Shown in pieces: positions 13,188-25,935 of a DNA stretch of 64,000 nt. Source of the DNA: Sycobia sp. Sy_11 (lineage: Eukaryota; Arthropoda; Insecta; Hymenoptera; Epichrysomallidae); assembly GCA_018907035.1 (NCBI GenBank), contig JACCIC010000123.1, forward strand, positions 1,178,001 through 1,242,000. Direction: 5' to 3'. The notes under the pieces are model-generated. The model did not search any database, was not told the origin of the DNA, and was given only the letters and a program-made list of their open reading frames with translations. Each line of letters begins with the position of its first letter. The stretch's first letter is position 1. Position numbers and translations under genes: made by a program.

Positions 13188-15540
13188 AAGTCTTAATCGA
13201 GCTTATATAATCACCAAGGTAATTTTTTGTCACTTGCGGGAGTGTTCAGTCACCAGACATGCAATGTGTTCACTCTGCATAAATTGAAGTTCCAATATAA
13301 ACTCAAATTGACATGAATTTTAAAATAATTTTAAAAACAATAAAATTATATTATTTATTAAATTATTTATTTTCTAAACAAATAGAATAATATCTTTAAT
13401 TAATTACCAATAATTGAAACAGCTATAAGGTAACAAAAAATAATATTTTTGAAGGTGTTTCGTCAATAATGTTGTCAGAATTTAAGCAGTGAAAATTATG
13501 TTTAAAAAATGTGTACTTTAAAAAATGTTATAATCTTGATATTAGTTATCCATTGAAAAGCTTTAATTCGTTTGCGTGTGTTATGAGCGTAGCCAAAACT
13601 ATCTACAAATTGGTGTAACAGTAGACTAATGTCTCAACTCTCAAAGTATTTAATATGCTGATCAAAACGTATATAAATCTATTTCATTGATATTAAAAAA
13701 TATCAAATCACAATGCTGTTTAAAACCAAAAGAAGAACGATCAAAGACAATATATTAAATAATAATCACAGTTTGTTTCTGAATAACAAAAAACTTTGAT
13801 ATTCATTCAATTTGAATTTTGTAAATAATATTTAGAATCAAGATGATTATTTGTTGGAAATTGAATTCTCATTTTTAACGTTTAAAGCATTTTTATGTGT
13901 TTTTTCTCATAGTTAAAAGAAGTAAATGTTCAAAACCAGGCTGATTTATGAAAATCCTTCTACAACACCTATTTATAATATACAATAATCATAAGATTAT
14001 ATTAATAACAGTGACATTAAATTATTACGTGCATAATAATTTGTTTATAATAATTCACATATCTCATGCTATTTTAAATTACGCGAACGTCGCATTATCG
14101 AACGTCGTCTGTCAGGTTGCCTGGCCTGTACGGCAAACATTGTAATTCCCGCAACACGCGATATGACCGCTTGCGTAATTAAATATCTCCTCAAAATTAC
14201 CATTGACACTTAACTCTCCAGATATCATTAAAATTTTTAGGAAATAATGAATACGCAGGTCATTTATGAAAAGGATCTTTCATGTATTAAGAGAGTTATT
14301 AATAAAATAAATCTCATTTCTTCTCATAAGTGTTAATGCAAAACCAGGTTAAATTTCTGATATTCAAAAGACTCCTTCTCAAAAAAGACTTTTTTTAAGT
14401 GTTTCAAACTATTTACGTACATTATCAAGTTTCTTCTATTCTATAAATAATAAAATATCATAATATTGTATAAATATTACTTTTTTCGATTGTAGTAATT
14501 GAAACTTACATTCGAATTAAAATGTTGATTTATTAGCCAGAAATAAGGTTCCTGCTTTAAACCTAGTTTTTCTAACTATTTTTTAATTTTATTGACAATT
14601 TTCACATTTTTCATTCTAAGTTTTGTCTAGTTTTAAGCCATGATAGTTCAGATTCTATTTTTAATATCTAGTAACTACTTTCCAACCTATTGAACATTGT
14701 TAAATTGCTACTAGGGAGATTTTCGGTAAAATTTAAGTTTGTATTCGATATAAATTATCAATTAGCTAAATTTCTGTTATAGAAAAACAATGAAATTATT
14801 TGTAAAAATGAAAAGATAGACTTACACTGAGAAAAATTACTCATGTATACTAAAGAATTTATGAACGTAACTTTTTTTAAGTGTATAACAATGTGATAAA
14901 TATTCAAATAATTTTGTTATTATTGGAATGAGGAATATCTATTTATTAAAATAAAAAAAACAGTAATAGTTATTTATTTTCTTTCTTTGTATACGAAAAT
15001 ATCTGACATAAATTCTGTTAAATTGGAGCTATTTCGAACAAACATGACAGGTAATTCTCAGAAAAATTAATCGATGTAGGATTTGATTTGACGATTAAAA
15101 AGAAGAATTATTTTAGATTTTCATTTACAAATAGTGAAAAATGATTTCTTATATTAATTTTTAACTTTTAAAAAAGAGCTAAAAGATGTGTATATAGGAA
15201 CAAAAATATTGAATAAAAGAGATCGAGTTAAGAAGTTTAAAACTGTAGGATTTCCTATTACGTAAATGAGAAAAGCATTAAGATAGTTAAAATGAAAGAA
15301 TATTAGGAAAAGAGTTGTATGATTATATGAGGAGAACGAAGTAGAATCGGAATTCACCGCCTAACATTAATCTGATGCCGACGCGGATCAAATTTACATC
15401 TCTCCATTATTAATCAAATCGAGATAAATGCTAGACCCGTACATAGCTAGAAGAGCCTCGTAAAAAAGTGATTTTATGTATTTTGCTAAAATATATTACA
15501 CATATTTTACATTTCTCTTTGCCTCTCTTCTCAGTACCAT
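13188..15540. other. AT-rich spacer, nothing recognised
   Basis: More than 2 kb of AT-rich sequence. Frames are short and I see no domain, terminal repeat or RNA gene. Confidence 0.6.
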
Positions 15541-17703
15541 GATGCCAGTGGCAGCAGTGTTGTCGGAGGTGGCTCGCCAATTCCGCTCGAAACTATCAAC
15601 TAAACGAACCAACAAGACGCATTAATAACACGATATCCTCGTCCGTTCCACGGGCAACACGTACAGGCGAGCGAATGAATGAATGGACGACCGGACTGGC
15701 TGCGTGTTAGGAATCGCATAATTCAAGTCATGCCTGTTAATGCGCAGAGAGCTGGGACTGGGAAAGCGAAAGAAAGGGGGGAGGTAAGAGGGAGTGAGAA
15801 AGACTGTAAAGCAGAAAGAGGTAGATGCTCGATCCTGATTGACCTTTGAATTTTTTGTTACACGCACTCTCACGAGATTTATTTTTCATCCAGTGATCCG
15901 GTGAACATTTCAGTCTCCTCAACAATGCTACACGACTTTTCTAGGCATCAGAGGATTCGGTGAACATTTCAGTCTCCTCAGCAATGCTACACGACTTTTC
16001 TAGGCATCAGAGTATTCGGAGGAACATATATTCTCATCATCACACAATTACCGGACTGCATCGCCCTATCACTGCCCTTCCCCGTCATCTCCTCCTCGGT
16101 CTTCACATATGCCTGGAGCACTTGGCTTCTCGATTGGACCATCCAACTCTCGTTCTCTAAATGTCTATATCCATTAATTTCCTTAGTACATCTATATACA
16201 ATTTTTTCCCGTATGTGTTAGACGTAAAACTTTTTATCTCTCAAAACTCTTTTATTTCCCGAATAAAATATCGTGGCTTGAACAGGTACTCGTTTTATAG
16301 ATATTGAAAATATTTTGAACCCACAGTCGATCGAAAGTCACAGTTATACAAAGGGTGCGGTGTGGCCTTTTGAATTGTAATTTGGCCGCTAATACCGATA
16401 CTCATAAAAGTGGAAACAACTAGACGCTGCGCTGAACGAGAGTGTGAAGAAAAGAGAACTGGCGATCGCCACACCTACGAAGAACGGGGTCGCCAAGCAA
16501 GTGCGCGGGCAAATCGGCCCATAAACAGTGCAATCTCCTTGCGCTCGTAGCTCCCGCGATAATCCGTTTGATGTCTTCTCCCACGCAGCCAAGCCCTCCC
16601 GCCCCACTTGTTTCCACCCAACTCGTTCCAACATCTGTTGTTCGACTCAATTGGCAGCGGTCCAGTAAACTGCTGGACGCACTCGCCGCTCTCAAGGCCA
16701 CACATATACACGGACATCGAGGAGTTCGTTTGAGAGCTCTGCGAATATTCGTCGAGTGATAACCCCATCGCATCCCCCTTCTGCCTCTCTATCTATCCCC
16801 CCTTCCACGTCCCACCTTCTACATATTCCTGGTGAGAGACTGTCTTCCCGCCAATCACACGCAATTGATAACGTTCGACGTACTTTTCCGCGAGCAGGGC
16901 CAAAAGGAAGTGATAGAGAGCACGCTATCGTGCCGTGGTGGAGAGGCCAAATCAACGCGCGGATATTCGCCTTAGCCCATCGAAGGCTGCGTGTCGTCGC
17001 TGGTCGAGTGTGAAAGACCGAGATCTCGCTGGCAATTACACTTTGGCCCTCCGCATTTCTCTCCCTTCGTCTCTCCTTCCCCCTCTCTATCTTTATCGTC
17101 CGTCTGGAGTCATTGTCTCGACCGCAAGAGGTCCCGGTCAGAAAGAGAAAAAGAGAAAGAGAAAGAGAGAGAGGGGGTGAAGAGAAAGTGCGAGCGAGCG
17201 AGCGAGTGAGGGGAACGAAAAGGGAAGAAGAGCGAGAACAGAGCGGCTTTGCAGGGAGGTCGTAATTTCGAGCCACTTTGACCGCTGCCAGACGAGAGCC
17301 AGGCCAGCGAGCGGTCGAAAAAAAAAATCTATATATATATATATATAGAGAGAGAGGGGGGGGGAGAAAGAGAGAGACGGGGAGAGAGAATGGGACCGGG
17401 AAAAAAGAAGAGTTGAGAGAAACAAGCAGGGATGCAGAGAGTGCGAGCGAAAAGGGAAAGGGGGATACGAGCAGAGGGAAACGAGCCAAGGATCTCGATA
17501 AAGAATTGAGCTGAAAAAGAATTGGTTTATCGTCAACTCAGCCTTAATTCGTATGATTCAACAATATTTGTTTTAGGCACACGAATGCTTCGGCATCTAT
17601 AATTGCAGCCGAGCAGAGCTCCGCCTTTGTGGAGTGAAGAAGGTGTGAGAAGACGAAAAGTGCAAAATCCGTTTCGTTTGGCGAGAAGCATCGGAATGAT
17701 GCA

Positions 17704-17705
<2 letters not shown>
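15541..17705. other. GC-rich island without a supported gene
   Basis: GC content rises, with CpG, pyrimidine-rich runs on one strand (about 17040-17500) and purine runs on the other. Long frames such as the 265-codon frame on the - strand at 16692-17489 are low-complexity Ser/Leu/Arg translations of these runs. A 59-bp tandem duplication lies at 15902-16019. A promoter, 5' exon or enhancer region of a distant host gene is possible but not shown. Confidence 0.5.
15902..16019. repeat. 59-bp tandem duplication
   Basis: Two adjacent units starting TGAACATTTCAGTCTCCTCA, at 15902-15960 and 15961-16019, differ at only a few positions (for example AACAATG versus GCAATG, GAGGATTCGG versus GAGTATTCGG). 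High identity suggests a recent duplication. Confidence 0.95.

Positions 17706-17706
<1 letters not shown>

Positions 17707-17759
<53 letters not shown>
17707..17759. repeat. (AT)n microsatellite
   Basis: About 26 units at the right edge of the GC-rich island. Confidence 0.95.
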
Positions 17760-17763
<4 letters not shown>

Positions 17764-18012
17764 ATTATATACGTACTACGCACCCATGTACAATTTCAGA
17801 AATCTCAGCGAAGATTAGCACAGTTAGCACACATTCTAAGTTCTGTATCGATAACTTTTTGCATTTTACACTTACGTCAAACTCTAGCATATACCAGTTG
17901 TTTGTACAGAATAACATATCAAGATTCCTGATTTCGCTTTGAAAACTACATCATGTAAGAACGGATTTGTATTACTGTTGCTCCCTAAATTAATTGTGTT
18001 AGACTTAGTTCG

Positions 18013-18076
<64 letters not shown>

Positions 18077-18191
18077 TTAAGGAGCACAAAACTGTAGGAA
18101 ATCGAACATAAAAACTACAGTCTGTCGGGGGGGGGGGGGTTGTCGTAAGTCTCACTCAGGCAGTGGGAAAAGTCCACAGAGTCCCAGAGGA

Positions 18192-18222
<31 letters not shown>

Positions 18223-18949
18223 TCTTCTCTGTCTCAATAATCAGCGAGTCAGTTTAAGGAGTTATCGAACTCTTTGTTTTACGCGCCCGTCGCAAAACCC
18301 AATTAATTCAGCGGCAGTCAAGGACGCGCGCGCTTTCGCTATGTACCCTCTTCCCTTTGCTCCTGATGGTAGGTTCCTACATATACTCAATGACGCGGAG
18401 CTTTCGGAGCGAAAGAGCGAGGCGACCGACAACATGCGGTGCTGCACAGAAGTACTGCGTATTATATGCAAGAATTGAAGAGCGGGTCTGCGCGTAATTA
18501 GTTATCGCGCACGCGCTACTGATTCAACCGAAGTTTCCTTTTTCACCAGTCTCCTCGATTGTTTTGCACAGGGGTGACAATGGCCAGGACTAACGAGCGC
18601 GTGAGGCATTACGCGGCCGTGATTTGTGCAGCGCCTATATAGTGCCGTGAGAAATTGAGATATTTGTATATACAAATATATATAAGTTTACGTGTTGATG
18701 ATATATATTATTGATTACACATTTTTCACCATTTATAACTAGCCTGAAAAGTTTTAGTGCGGTTCAATAGCTGAAATGAGTTCCTGAACACTGACTGAGA
18801 TCTCCGAAAACTTTCCAAGAGTTCACAGAGCTACACCATATAGGTTCATTCAAAATCTTTTACAACTCATTCGAGTTCTTTGAGAACTCACACCATTCTT
18901 AGCGAATTCTTGAAATCTATTGCTATAACGGATTAGAAAATTTTGATTA
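17760..18949. other. Mixed sequence with short repeats, no gene
   Basis: Contains (AT)n at 18017-18072, twelve G at about 18127-18138, (CT)n at 18207-18232 and a 20-base perfect palindrome centred near 18670 (ATATTTGTAT and its complement). No protein or RNA gene recognised. Confidence 0.55.
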
Positions 18950-18959
18950 ACTCATTGGA

Positions 18960-19356
18960 AATATCTTTTTGTCATCCCGAGACATTTCCTATAGTCTAAA
19001 CATGATACTCTTTGTAAACATCGTCTCGAGACACTTGGACATCTTTTTCTACCGCTCGAATTCGAAAGTACAATTTTTTCCATCAGAGCCGTATTTAATA
19101 TGAACACACACGCGCGCGCGCGCGCGTGCGTGTATATATATTTTGTATAAAATGAGCGGCAAAATATCATCTTTTTGAAGTGGACGTTACATTGAAACAG
19201 CTTTTTATGCAGAAGCGACGATAAGTAAATAACCGTCAATTATTTATAGTAAGATAGATTTTTATACATAGAGTACTTTTTACTTAAATATTATTGAATT
19301 GTTTATGAAATCGGTTAAATTATTATTTCGGATAAAGCCGAGACGGGAGATGCTAG
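18960..19356 (+). mobile_element. Helitron 3' fragment
   Basis: About 400 bp aligning to the last 400 bp of Helitrons A and C: the CATCGTCTCGAGACACTTGG stretch, GCAGAAGCGACGATA and the terminal hairpin TTTCGG/CCGAGA ending CTAG at 19353-19356. The minisatellite and the 5' part are absent. The spacer holds a CG-rich (CG)n/(GT)n tract at 19104-19135 where A and C have a different short repeat. This is a truncated copy. Confidence 0.85.
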
Positions 19357-19630
19357 TATACATAGTAAATACAAGCACGTTTGATGAGCCTGAATGCAGT
19401 AGATCTCGTATAATGTTTTTCTATTTTCAAAAGACTCTGGTGCCCGTCGATACTTAATTTTTGAGGTGGAAGCTATATGGTGACCATTGATAATCTTCGA
19501 TAAGATTCGCCGACAATCTTGAGAGACACAAACTTAATAATCTCTGTTCAATCACCTCTTTTCAGTAGGTAAAAGGTTGTTTTCTTTCTCTTCCACGATC
19601 GGTCGCTATTAATTTAGACCTTGTATACCC

Positions 19631-19633
<3 letters not shown>

Positions 19634-19686
<53 letters not shown>
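19634..19686. repeat. (AT)n microsatellite
   Basis: About 26 AT units in host sequence left of the Jockey-like insertion. Confidence 0.95.
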
Positions 19687-19692
<6 letters not shown>

Positions 19693-20368
19693 CCCGACCT
19701 ACAACGACTCAGTGTTGTATGTATACACGTCTCGATGTCGACGCACCGTGACAATCGTGATTTCACGCGTAATTATGACAAATTAAAAGTGGAACGCTCT
19801 CGCTGCCTGATGAAGAGGCGCAAGAGAAAAAAACAGGGGGAGATAGAGTGTGGACTGGGAACAGGATGGGGAGGGGGGTATAGAATCAAACGGCTCAAGG
19901 ATTTTTTTTTTTTTTAATACGTTTATTGACCAAAAAATTAAATATATTTTTTTTACATAGTTGATATCCTCAATAAACAAAGGAGTGCAATTACAGTATA
20001 TTAAGACAGTAAGTGCCGTTGACGCGACGGCATACCGTAATCATACTTTACATAGGTTTTAAATATTAATAATGAACAGTTCATTTATTTTTATTATAAA
20101 GTTGCTTGATGAAGCACTTTCACACAATATCATAAATTATATATGTTATAAAAATTTGGAGAAAACTTAACATAGCTGTCAGGATATTTAGGTTTTATTA
20201 ATAAGGGATGAGGGATGGGATATGGTAGGAGAAGGGAGGTGTTTTATTTACAAGTATTTACAATAAGAAGGATATGTAATAGTTATACGCCTGTTTATAG
20301 AAATACATAGAAGAATTATACTAAATTGATTTTCTTTTTTTTTTTTTATTTAATTTTTCTTTTCTATT

Positions 20369-23317
20369 CTAAATCCACCAAAACTTTTTTGTATTTTTTC
20401 TGTGAGTATCATGTGTATCTCTAATTGAGAGAGATGAACTATATCTCCATTGTGCATTATTGAACTGTTTCTGAAGGTTTGCCTCATATAAAATTGTTTT
20501 GTTACCAGCCCTTCTTTTTATGTGGTAAATTATTAGTATGTTATTTTTGTCTTGGAGAAAGTTTTTCTGATCAAGATATATAAAAGCTTCAGGTGGGATC
20601 AGGCCTGTTTTGAGAGTAAACTTGTAATATAAATCGTTAGGATACAGAGCACCAAAAATTAAACTATTTTCCTTTATATTTGCCGCTTGTGCGAAGTGGT
20701 TTCTATTTATTTTTAAAATATGACAATCAATGCGGTGAATTTTAGCTAAGTTATAAATTTTCTTATTGCTTATATATTTTTTATAATTGCTTTGTGCAGA
20801 CCTATAAGTATTAAGACAGGCTCTTAAGCATCTTCTTTCGAAGAGTCTCATTTTTTCCATTGTTGAAGCTGATATGTTGTACCATATAGGACAACCGTAG
20901 GTTAAAATTGGTCTTATAAAGGATTGATAGCATAAGATTTTTACGTTACTATCTAGATGTTTAGAATAAAATAAACGTTTTATTTTCCAAAAGGCATTTT
21001 TAGCTTTGTTCAATTGAATATCTATATGTTTTTTGTAGTTTATTTTATCATCAATATTTATTCCTAGATAACGGACGCAACTTTTATGAGGAATAATTTC
21101 ACTGTCGTCATATTTTTCTTTTATTTGAAAGTTTTTACAGAAAACTCTTTGATTTCGCCCCAGATCACTTAGTTTTGGTCTAAAGAGGATCGTTTCACAT
21201 TTTGAGGTATTGATTTTTAGTTTCCATGAATTATAATAATTTTTTATCTTTTCAAAAAGTTCTTGAAGGTCTGACTAAATTTTTTCAATTTTTCGTCCTG
21301 TAACGTATATTATTAAATCATCCGCGAAAGCTATAGATCTTTTGTGTGTTAACTCGTTTAGGTTGAATAGATTTATTAAGTCGCTGTTATATATATTGAA
21401 GAGTATTGGTGAATTTACTGTTCTTGTTGCAGACCATTTTTTATGTAACATATTTTAGATGATGTGTGAAAACCGTCCGTCATTATAAAGCTTTTATTAG
21501 TAATCATGTTCCAGACTGTTTTTATTAAATATTTGGGAAAGTTTTTTTTAATCATTTTGTAAATGAGACCCGACGTCCATACTGTATCGAAGGCTTTCTC
21601 GAGGTCAATTAAGCACGCTGCTACTCGGTGTCATGAATTTAGAGCCCAACAGATGTCTGAAGACAGCTTATTTATTGCGTGTATTGTAGAATGTTTGTGA
21701 CGGAAACCAAATTGGTTTTCTGGGATTATATTATTTCTTTGACAGAAGGAGTTTAAGCAATTGTTGATGACTGCTTCAAATACTTTGCTTATATTTGGGA
21801 GAAGACTTATGGGGCGCAAATTTGATGGCGATGAATTATCTTTACCTTTTTTTGTAATTGCTATAAGTTTTGCTTTCTTGCATTTTTCAGGGAAATACAT
21901 ATTGTTTAGCGCGTTGTTAAAGAGCACCGTGTAGTACCATTTAATTTTATCCGGGAGCTGTTTTAATATTACGTTTGGTATGCCATCAAAACCGGATGAT
22001 TTTTTGCTATTAAGTTTTGAGAAGATTATTTTTATTTGATTGAAATTTGTGAAATATTTGTTTTCTGTATCCGGTTGTTCCGGGTTGTCTGCGTAGTTTT
22101 CATTTGAAAATGTGCTGACAGTTTTATTATTGTGTGTGTCCTGATCTACTTCAAATTTAAGTTTATTTATTTCAAAATTGACTAAATTATTTATTTGTTC
22201 GTCGCCTAAATGTTCATTTTGCATGTGGGTTTGCGAAAAGTGTGTTCCTATAATATCGAGTTTTTCAGTTGGATTCGAGATAATAAAATTACCTTCATCG
22301 TCTATGGCAGTATTTTCTGTAGAAATTCCGGCTTCTCGGATAAGGGAAGCTTTGACTTGGGGCAGTTTAAGAGCTGGAATAGTTATAGACCCTTTTGGCC
22401 TAAATATTTCGTTAATTTGGGGGAACATTCTTGTAGAGTTGTTTTTTGAAATATTTTAAATTTTTTTAGTCCAGTATTTATTGATGGAGCTTGAGAACTC
22501 TTGTTTTAATTTGACTCTAATTTTGAATAACAAATAGTCTAAAAATTCTAGTTCTTCTTTTCTATTGTATGAATAATTTCGTTTAATATTATTGATTTGA
22601 GAAAGTACGTAGCTTTTATCGCGTTGTAATTTTTTGATTTTATTATTAATATATGCCTCGCAGGAGTTTTTTTGATTTATTTTTGGCACTGATTCCAGAA
22701 TAGCATTTTGTATATGATTTTCTATTTCGTTTATGGCCGAATTGATTTGACTGTTGGAAAGATTAATATTATTACATATTTGTAAATCGCAATTTGTTTC
22801 TAGGTAGTATTTAAATTTATTAAAGTTCGTTTTTTTGAAATTAAAAGTCGAAATATTAGGTGATGATTCTAGGATTAGGTTTTCTGTGGTATTTTTTTTT
22901 ATTTTTATATTTAGAGCATTGTGGTCGCTGTCATTGTCTATTGTTTCTAAGGTGTTGCGGGGTCGTAAGTTTAATATTTGTAAACGTGTGTCCGCGAGGT
23001 ATACGTCAAGGAACGAATTTCCGTTTATGTAAGAAGGAAGTTCAGAACTGTAGAAACTTGTTTTATAAATCATACTTTTATCTTCTAACCAATTTTTTAG
23101 AAAAATCCCCCGCGAATTGTTTTTATTATTTTTCCAATTTATATATTTAGCATTTAGATCTCCAGCTATAATATAGTAATTCTCTGCTTTATCGAATTGT
23201 AAGGTACTGAATAGTTTTTCGAACTCAGTGTAAAAATCTTTTTGATTAGTCATCAAAAGTCAAATGACTTTGATTATTTTGTTTGTTTATAGAAGAGTTA
23301 TTGTCGTTAGTCATCAT
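20369..23317 (-). pseudogene. Jockey-like ORF2: endonuclease and reverse transcriptase
   Basis: ORF2 starts MMTNDNNSSIN at 23317. After about 23 codons it jumps to mid-endonuclease sequence, so roughly the first 100 residues of the endonuclease are deleted. The rest keeps GDLNAK near 23160 and SDHNAL near 22925. RT motifs follow: SSGFDGIPN, ISLLPNISKVFE, NQFGFRHKHST, LIDLEKAFDTVW near 21595, NGLQQ near 21435, and the catalytic box FADD near 21325. The C-terminal part (20369-21013) has no RNase H. Lesions: TAA at 22456-22458, TGA at 21631-21633, a one-base deletion near 21423, and TAG at 21275-21277. Most of the frame is open. Confidence 0.88.
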
Positions 23318-24102
23318 CGATGCTATTAAGGGTGTTGAAAATCGAGTCTATTTTTTCATCCTGTTTTATTAGTGTTTCTTTTAAAGAGTTTAGTTGTGTT
23401 TGTTGTTCATTTAGTGCCTTTAAGATGCTTTTTTAAATTCTTCGATAATGTTTATTATGTTTATCTGCGGTGAGGTATTCGCCAGTGTTAAATTTGATTG
23501 ACTTTGTTCTGTTGTGTTTGGCATTTGTGTTTGTATATCTATTGGGGGATCATTACACGGGCCTTGTTTTAGCACATCTGCAAATTTAAGCTCGTGAATG
23601 ACTTTACGGCTTATTTGAGAAATGCGATTGTTTTTTGTTTCTCTTGCTTTATTTATTTTATTAGCATATATTTTTCGGAATTCGACTAATTTCGGACAAC
23701 CTCTGTACGACGCTGGTTGTCCGTAATTTTTGCAATTTACGCAATATATTTGATCTTTATTATATTCGTTGTCTTTCTGAGTTTTACATTTTCCCGGTTC
23801 GTGAGACTCACTGCATTTTACGCAGCGATAGTTTAGATTGCAATTTTGAGACGTATGTCCTAATAATTGACATTTATGGCACTGAATTATATCGAATTTT
23901 CTATTTTTTTTCCTATCTAATAGCATAATAGGCAAGATATTTTACTTTTATAAGACTATTAATATTGCTTTGAGGAGATGCTTGGACAATAAATATAGGG
24001 AGGGGCAGACTGTTTGAGATTGATTTTTTAGTTGAAAATCGCGAGACTTTAATAAACTGAACGTCAGGCATCTGTAGAGCACGAAGTTCTTCTAAAATTT
24101 GA
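23307..24102 (-). pseudogene. Jockey-like gag (ORF1), 5'-truncated and frameshifted
   Basis: The copy begins at codons for QILEELRALQMPDVQ. A pre-zinc-finger region of the PRE_C2HC type follows (FSTKKSISNSLPLPIF). Three zinc-knuckle-like motifs come next: CHKCQLLGHTSQNC, CVKCSESHEPGKC and CVNC...YRGC at about 23690-23900. A likely coiled-coil tail (LKALNEQQTQLNSLKETL) precedes the TAA at 23307-23309. Lesions: a TAG where tryptophan is expected and a length change in an A8 run near 23905-23920, and a second frameshift near 23430. The stop overlaps the ORF2 start in ATGATGACTAA, as in two-ORF LINEs that reinitiate. The protein would bind element RNA. Confidence 0.8.
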
Positions 24103-25149
24103 AAACGGCTCGAGGATTCCTGAGATGGCAATGGACGAGGGAGTCGCGTGCTAGTTCGTTCAAGGTGATTATTCTGTCGCTCGGGGCATCTCGCATACAG
24201 GGCACAAGCCTTTCCGACATAAACATACAACGTGGGAGAGCCAGGGTGAGTGCTCGCGCGCGGCAGCAGCTATCGTCTCGCTTCCAGCGCTTTACATGAG
24301 AAAAGATTATCAAAAATTGGCCGGAGATGGTCGTTCAGATTTGTCTGGTAGACATCGCTGTCTTGCACATCCCTCAATGTTTCTGCGTGTAACCGAAAGA
24401 TAAAACAACAGCCAAAGCGGGTCAGAAGAAGAAAAGAAGCAAATGTAAGGAGCAGTATAATTTAATTTTCTTCTTTTTCCATGCTCACTGTATACCCCAC
24501 TCTTTTCTTCAAATACTTTAAATTCAAGTCAGTTTAACTATTGGTTGACAATCGGAGGGACATTATGCCAGATCACTCCGTTTGTACAGAAAGATTGGAT
24601 AGAAAGATGTTCTAAGCCAAAGTCTTAAGAAGTAATGTCAAAAAAGGTCGGTTTTTATAACCGCGATATTGGTCTGTGTATTAGTTAGGCCGTCCCATCG
24701 CTAGATCCCACCATTTTGTGTTTTTTTTTCCTCAATAGTTACGCCTAGTTTCTTCTTTTCTACACCCCCGAGCGCTGCCTGAGATCTGCGCATCCTGATA
24801 GTCTGATGGGCACTGGCACGTAGCGAAAAAACTATTCGAATAACCGAAAATTGATTCGACATTTACAAATAACTTTTCTTCTTGATCCTGTTGTGATGCG
24901 TTGATCAGTGGTTTCGGAAAGACCGTAACTCGTATTAGGACCGACGAAAAATTTTGCGGCATAAAAATCTTCTGCGCTCGAGTGTTTATACAATAAGTCG
25001 CGCGGGGTAGCCGGATGTTTCGGAAAATTTCAATTGACAAGGTGACGTCCTTATCGAGATCGGTATCGGGGCTTCCACCAGCGACATCAACGCGAACTTT
25101 CCTCTGCGCGTCCTTTGCCCGCGTGTGCAGGAGAAGCCGATTGTACGAG

Positions 25150-25150
<1 letters not shown>

Positions 25151-25181
<31 letters not shown>
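25151..25181. repeat. (GA)n microsatellite
   Basis: About 15 GA units. GAGA runs can act as GAGA-factor sites in insects, but this is only a possibility here. Confidence 0.95.
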
Positions 25182-25183
<2 letters not shown>

Positions 25184-25310
25184 TAGCTGAATGCAGAAAG
25201 GATTTCGCAGATGAAATCTAAACCGCGAGAGGGAAGCGCGCGGTGGGCAACGAACCTTTTTTGGATAAAGACAGCACGGACTGCACACCAGCGCTCACCG
25301 CGTTCAAGGC

Positions 25311-25312
<2 letters not shown>

Positions 25313-25351
<39 letters not shown>
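25313..25351. repeat. (CT)n microsatellite
   Basis: About 19 CT units, in the opposite orientation to the (GA)n tract 130 bp upstream, so the two could pair in single-stranded DNA. Confidence 0.95.
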
Positions 25352-25359
<8 letters not shown>

Positions 25360-25879
25360 CCTCTCTCCGTACGTTGGTCGCGCGAACGTGTGTGCCAGGA
25401 GTGCACGTGTGCATTGCCGTTGGCCTGACCTTTTGCATGTTCATCTGCATAGTGCAGCGTACGACGACAAAGAAATTCGCAAGCGCGACTCGCTCGACCA
25501 GAAGACCGAGGAACGGAGGTGGGGGAGGAGTCGAGGAGAAGAGAGAAGAGGCACGTATATGCATATATATGTGACTGGGCATTTTTCTCCCGTTCTCCCG
25601 ACAGGTCTACGTTCGTTTTCGTTCCTCTTATTGCCGTCGTTATTGCTAAAATGAAACACGAAAAAAAGCATGTTTCGTTTCTTTGAACAAATATATATCA
25701 GAGAATTGATTTTTTTCTCAATAAGATAATTAGCATTTCTGCATAGGTTCGTGAACGACCACGAGGAATATCGCCTCGGCAGTATTTTTTGCCACCAAGT
25801 AATAACCGCATAAAAATAAACCCGTCGAATCGTTTCGATTATCTCGCGAAAATCATTCCGCACTATTATTCTGTGTTGG

Positions 25880-25934
<55 letters not shown>
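25880..25934. repeat. (AT)n/(GT)n compound microsatellite
   Basis: About 21 AT units run into TGTGTGTGTGT. Confidence 0.95.

Positions 25935-25935
<1 letters not shown>

Larger units (their letters stand above)
19903..24102 (-). mobile_element. Jockey-like LINE with target-site duplication
   Basis: A 4.2-kb LINE on the - strand. Its poly-A tail appears as a T run at 19903-19915. The 15-bp direct repeats AAACGGCTCAAGGAT (19888-19902) and AAACGGCTCGAGGAT (24103-24117) flank it with one mismatch, fixing both ends. The 5' end falls inside the gag ORF, so the copy is 5'-truncated. It carries a gag with three zinc knuckles and an ORF2 with endonuclease and RT but no RNase H, which suits the Jockey clade. 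A handful of lesions in otherwise open frames suggests moderate age. Confidence 0.9.

Noticed and set aside
16692..17489. A 265-codon host protein on the - strand
   Set aside because: The translation is low-complexity Ser/Leu/Phe from pyrimidine-rich runs plus an (AT)n tract; no domain.
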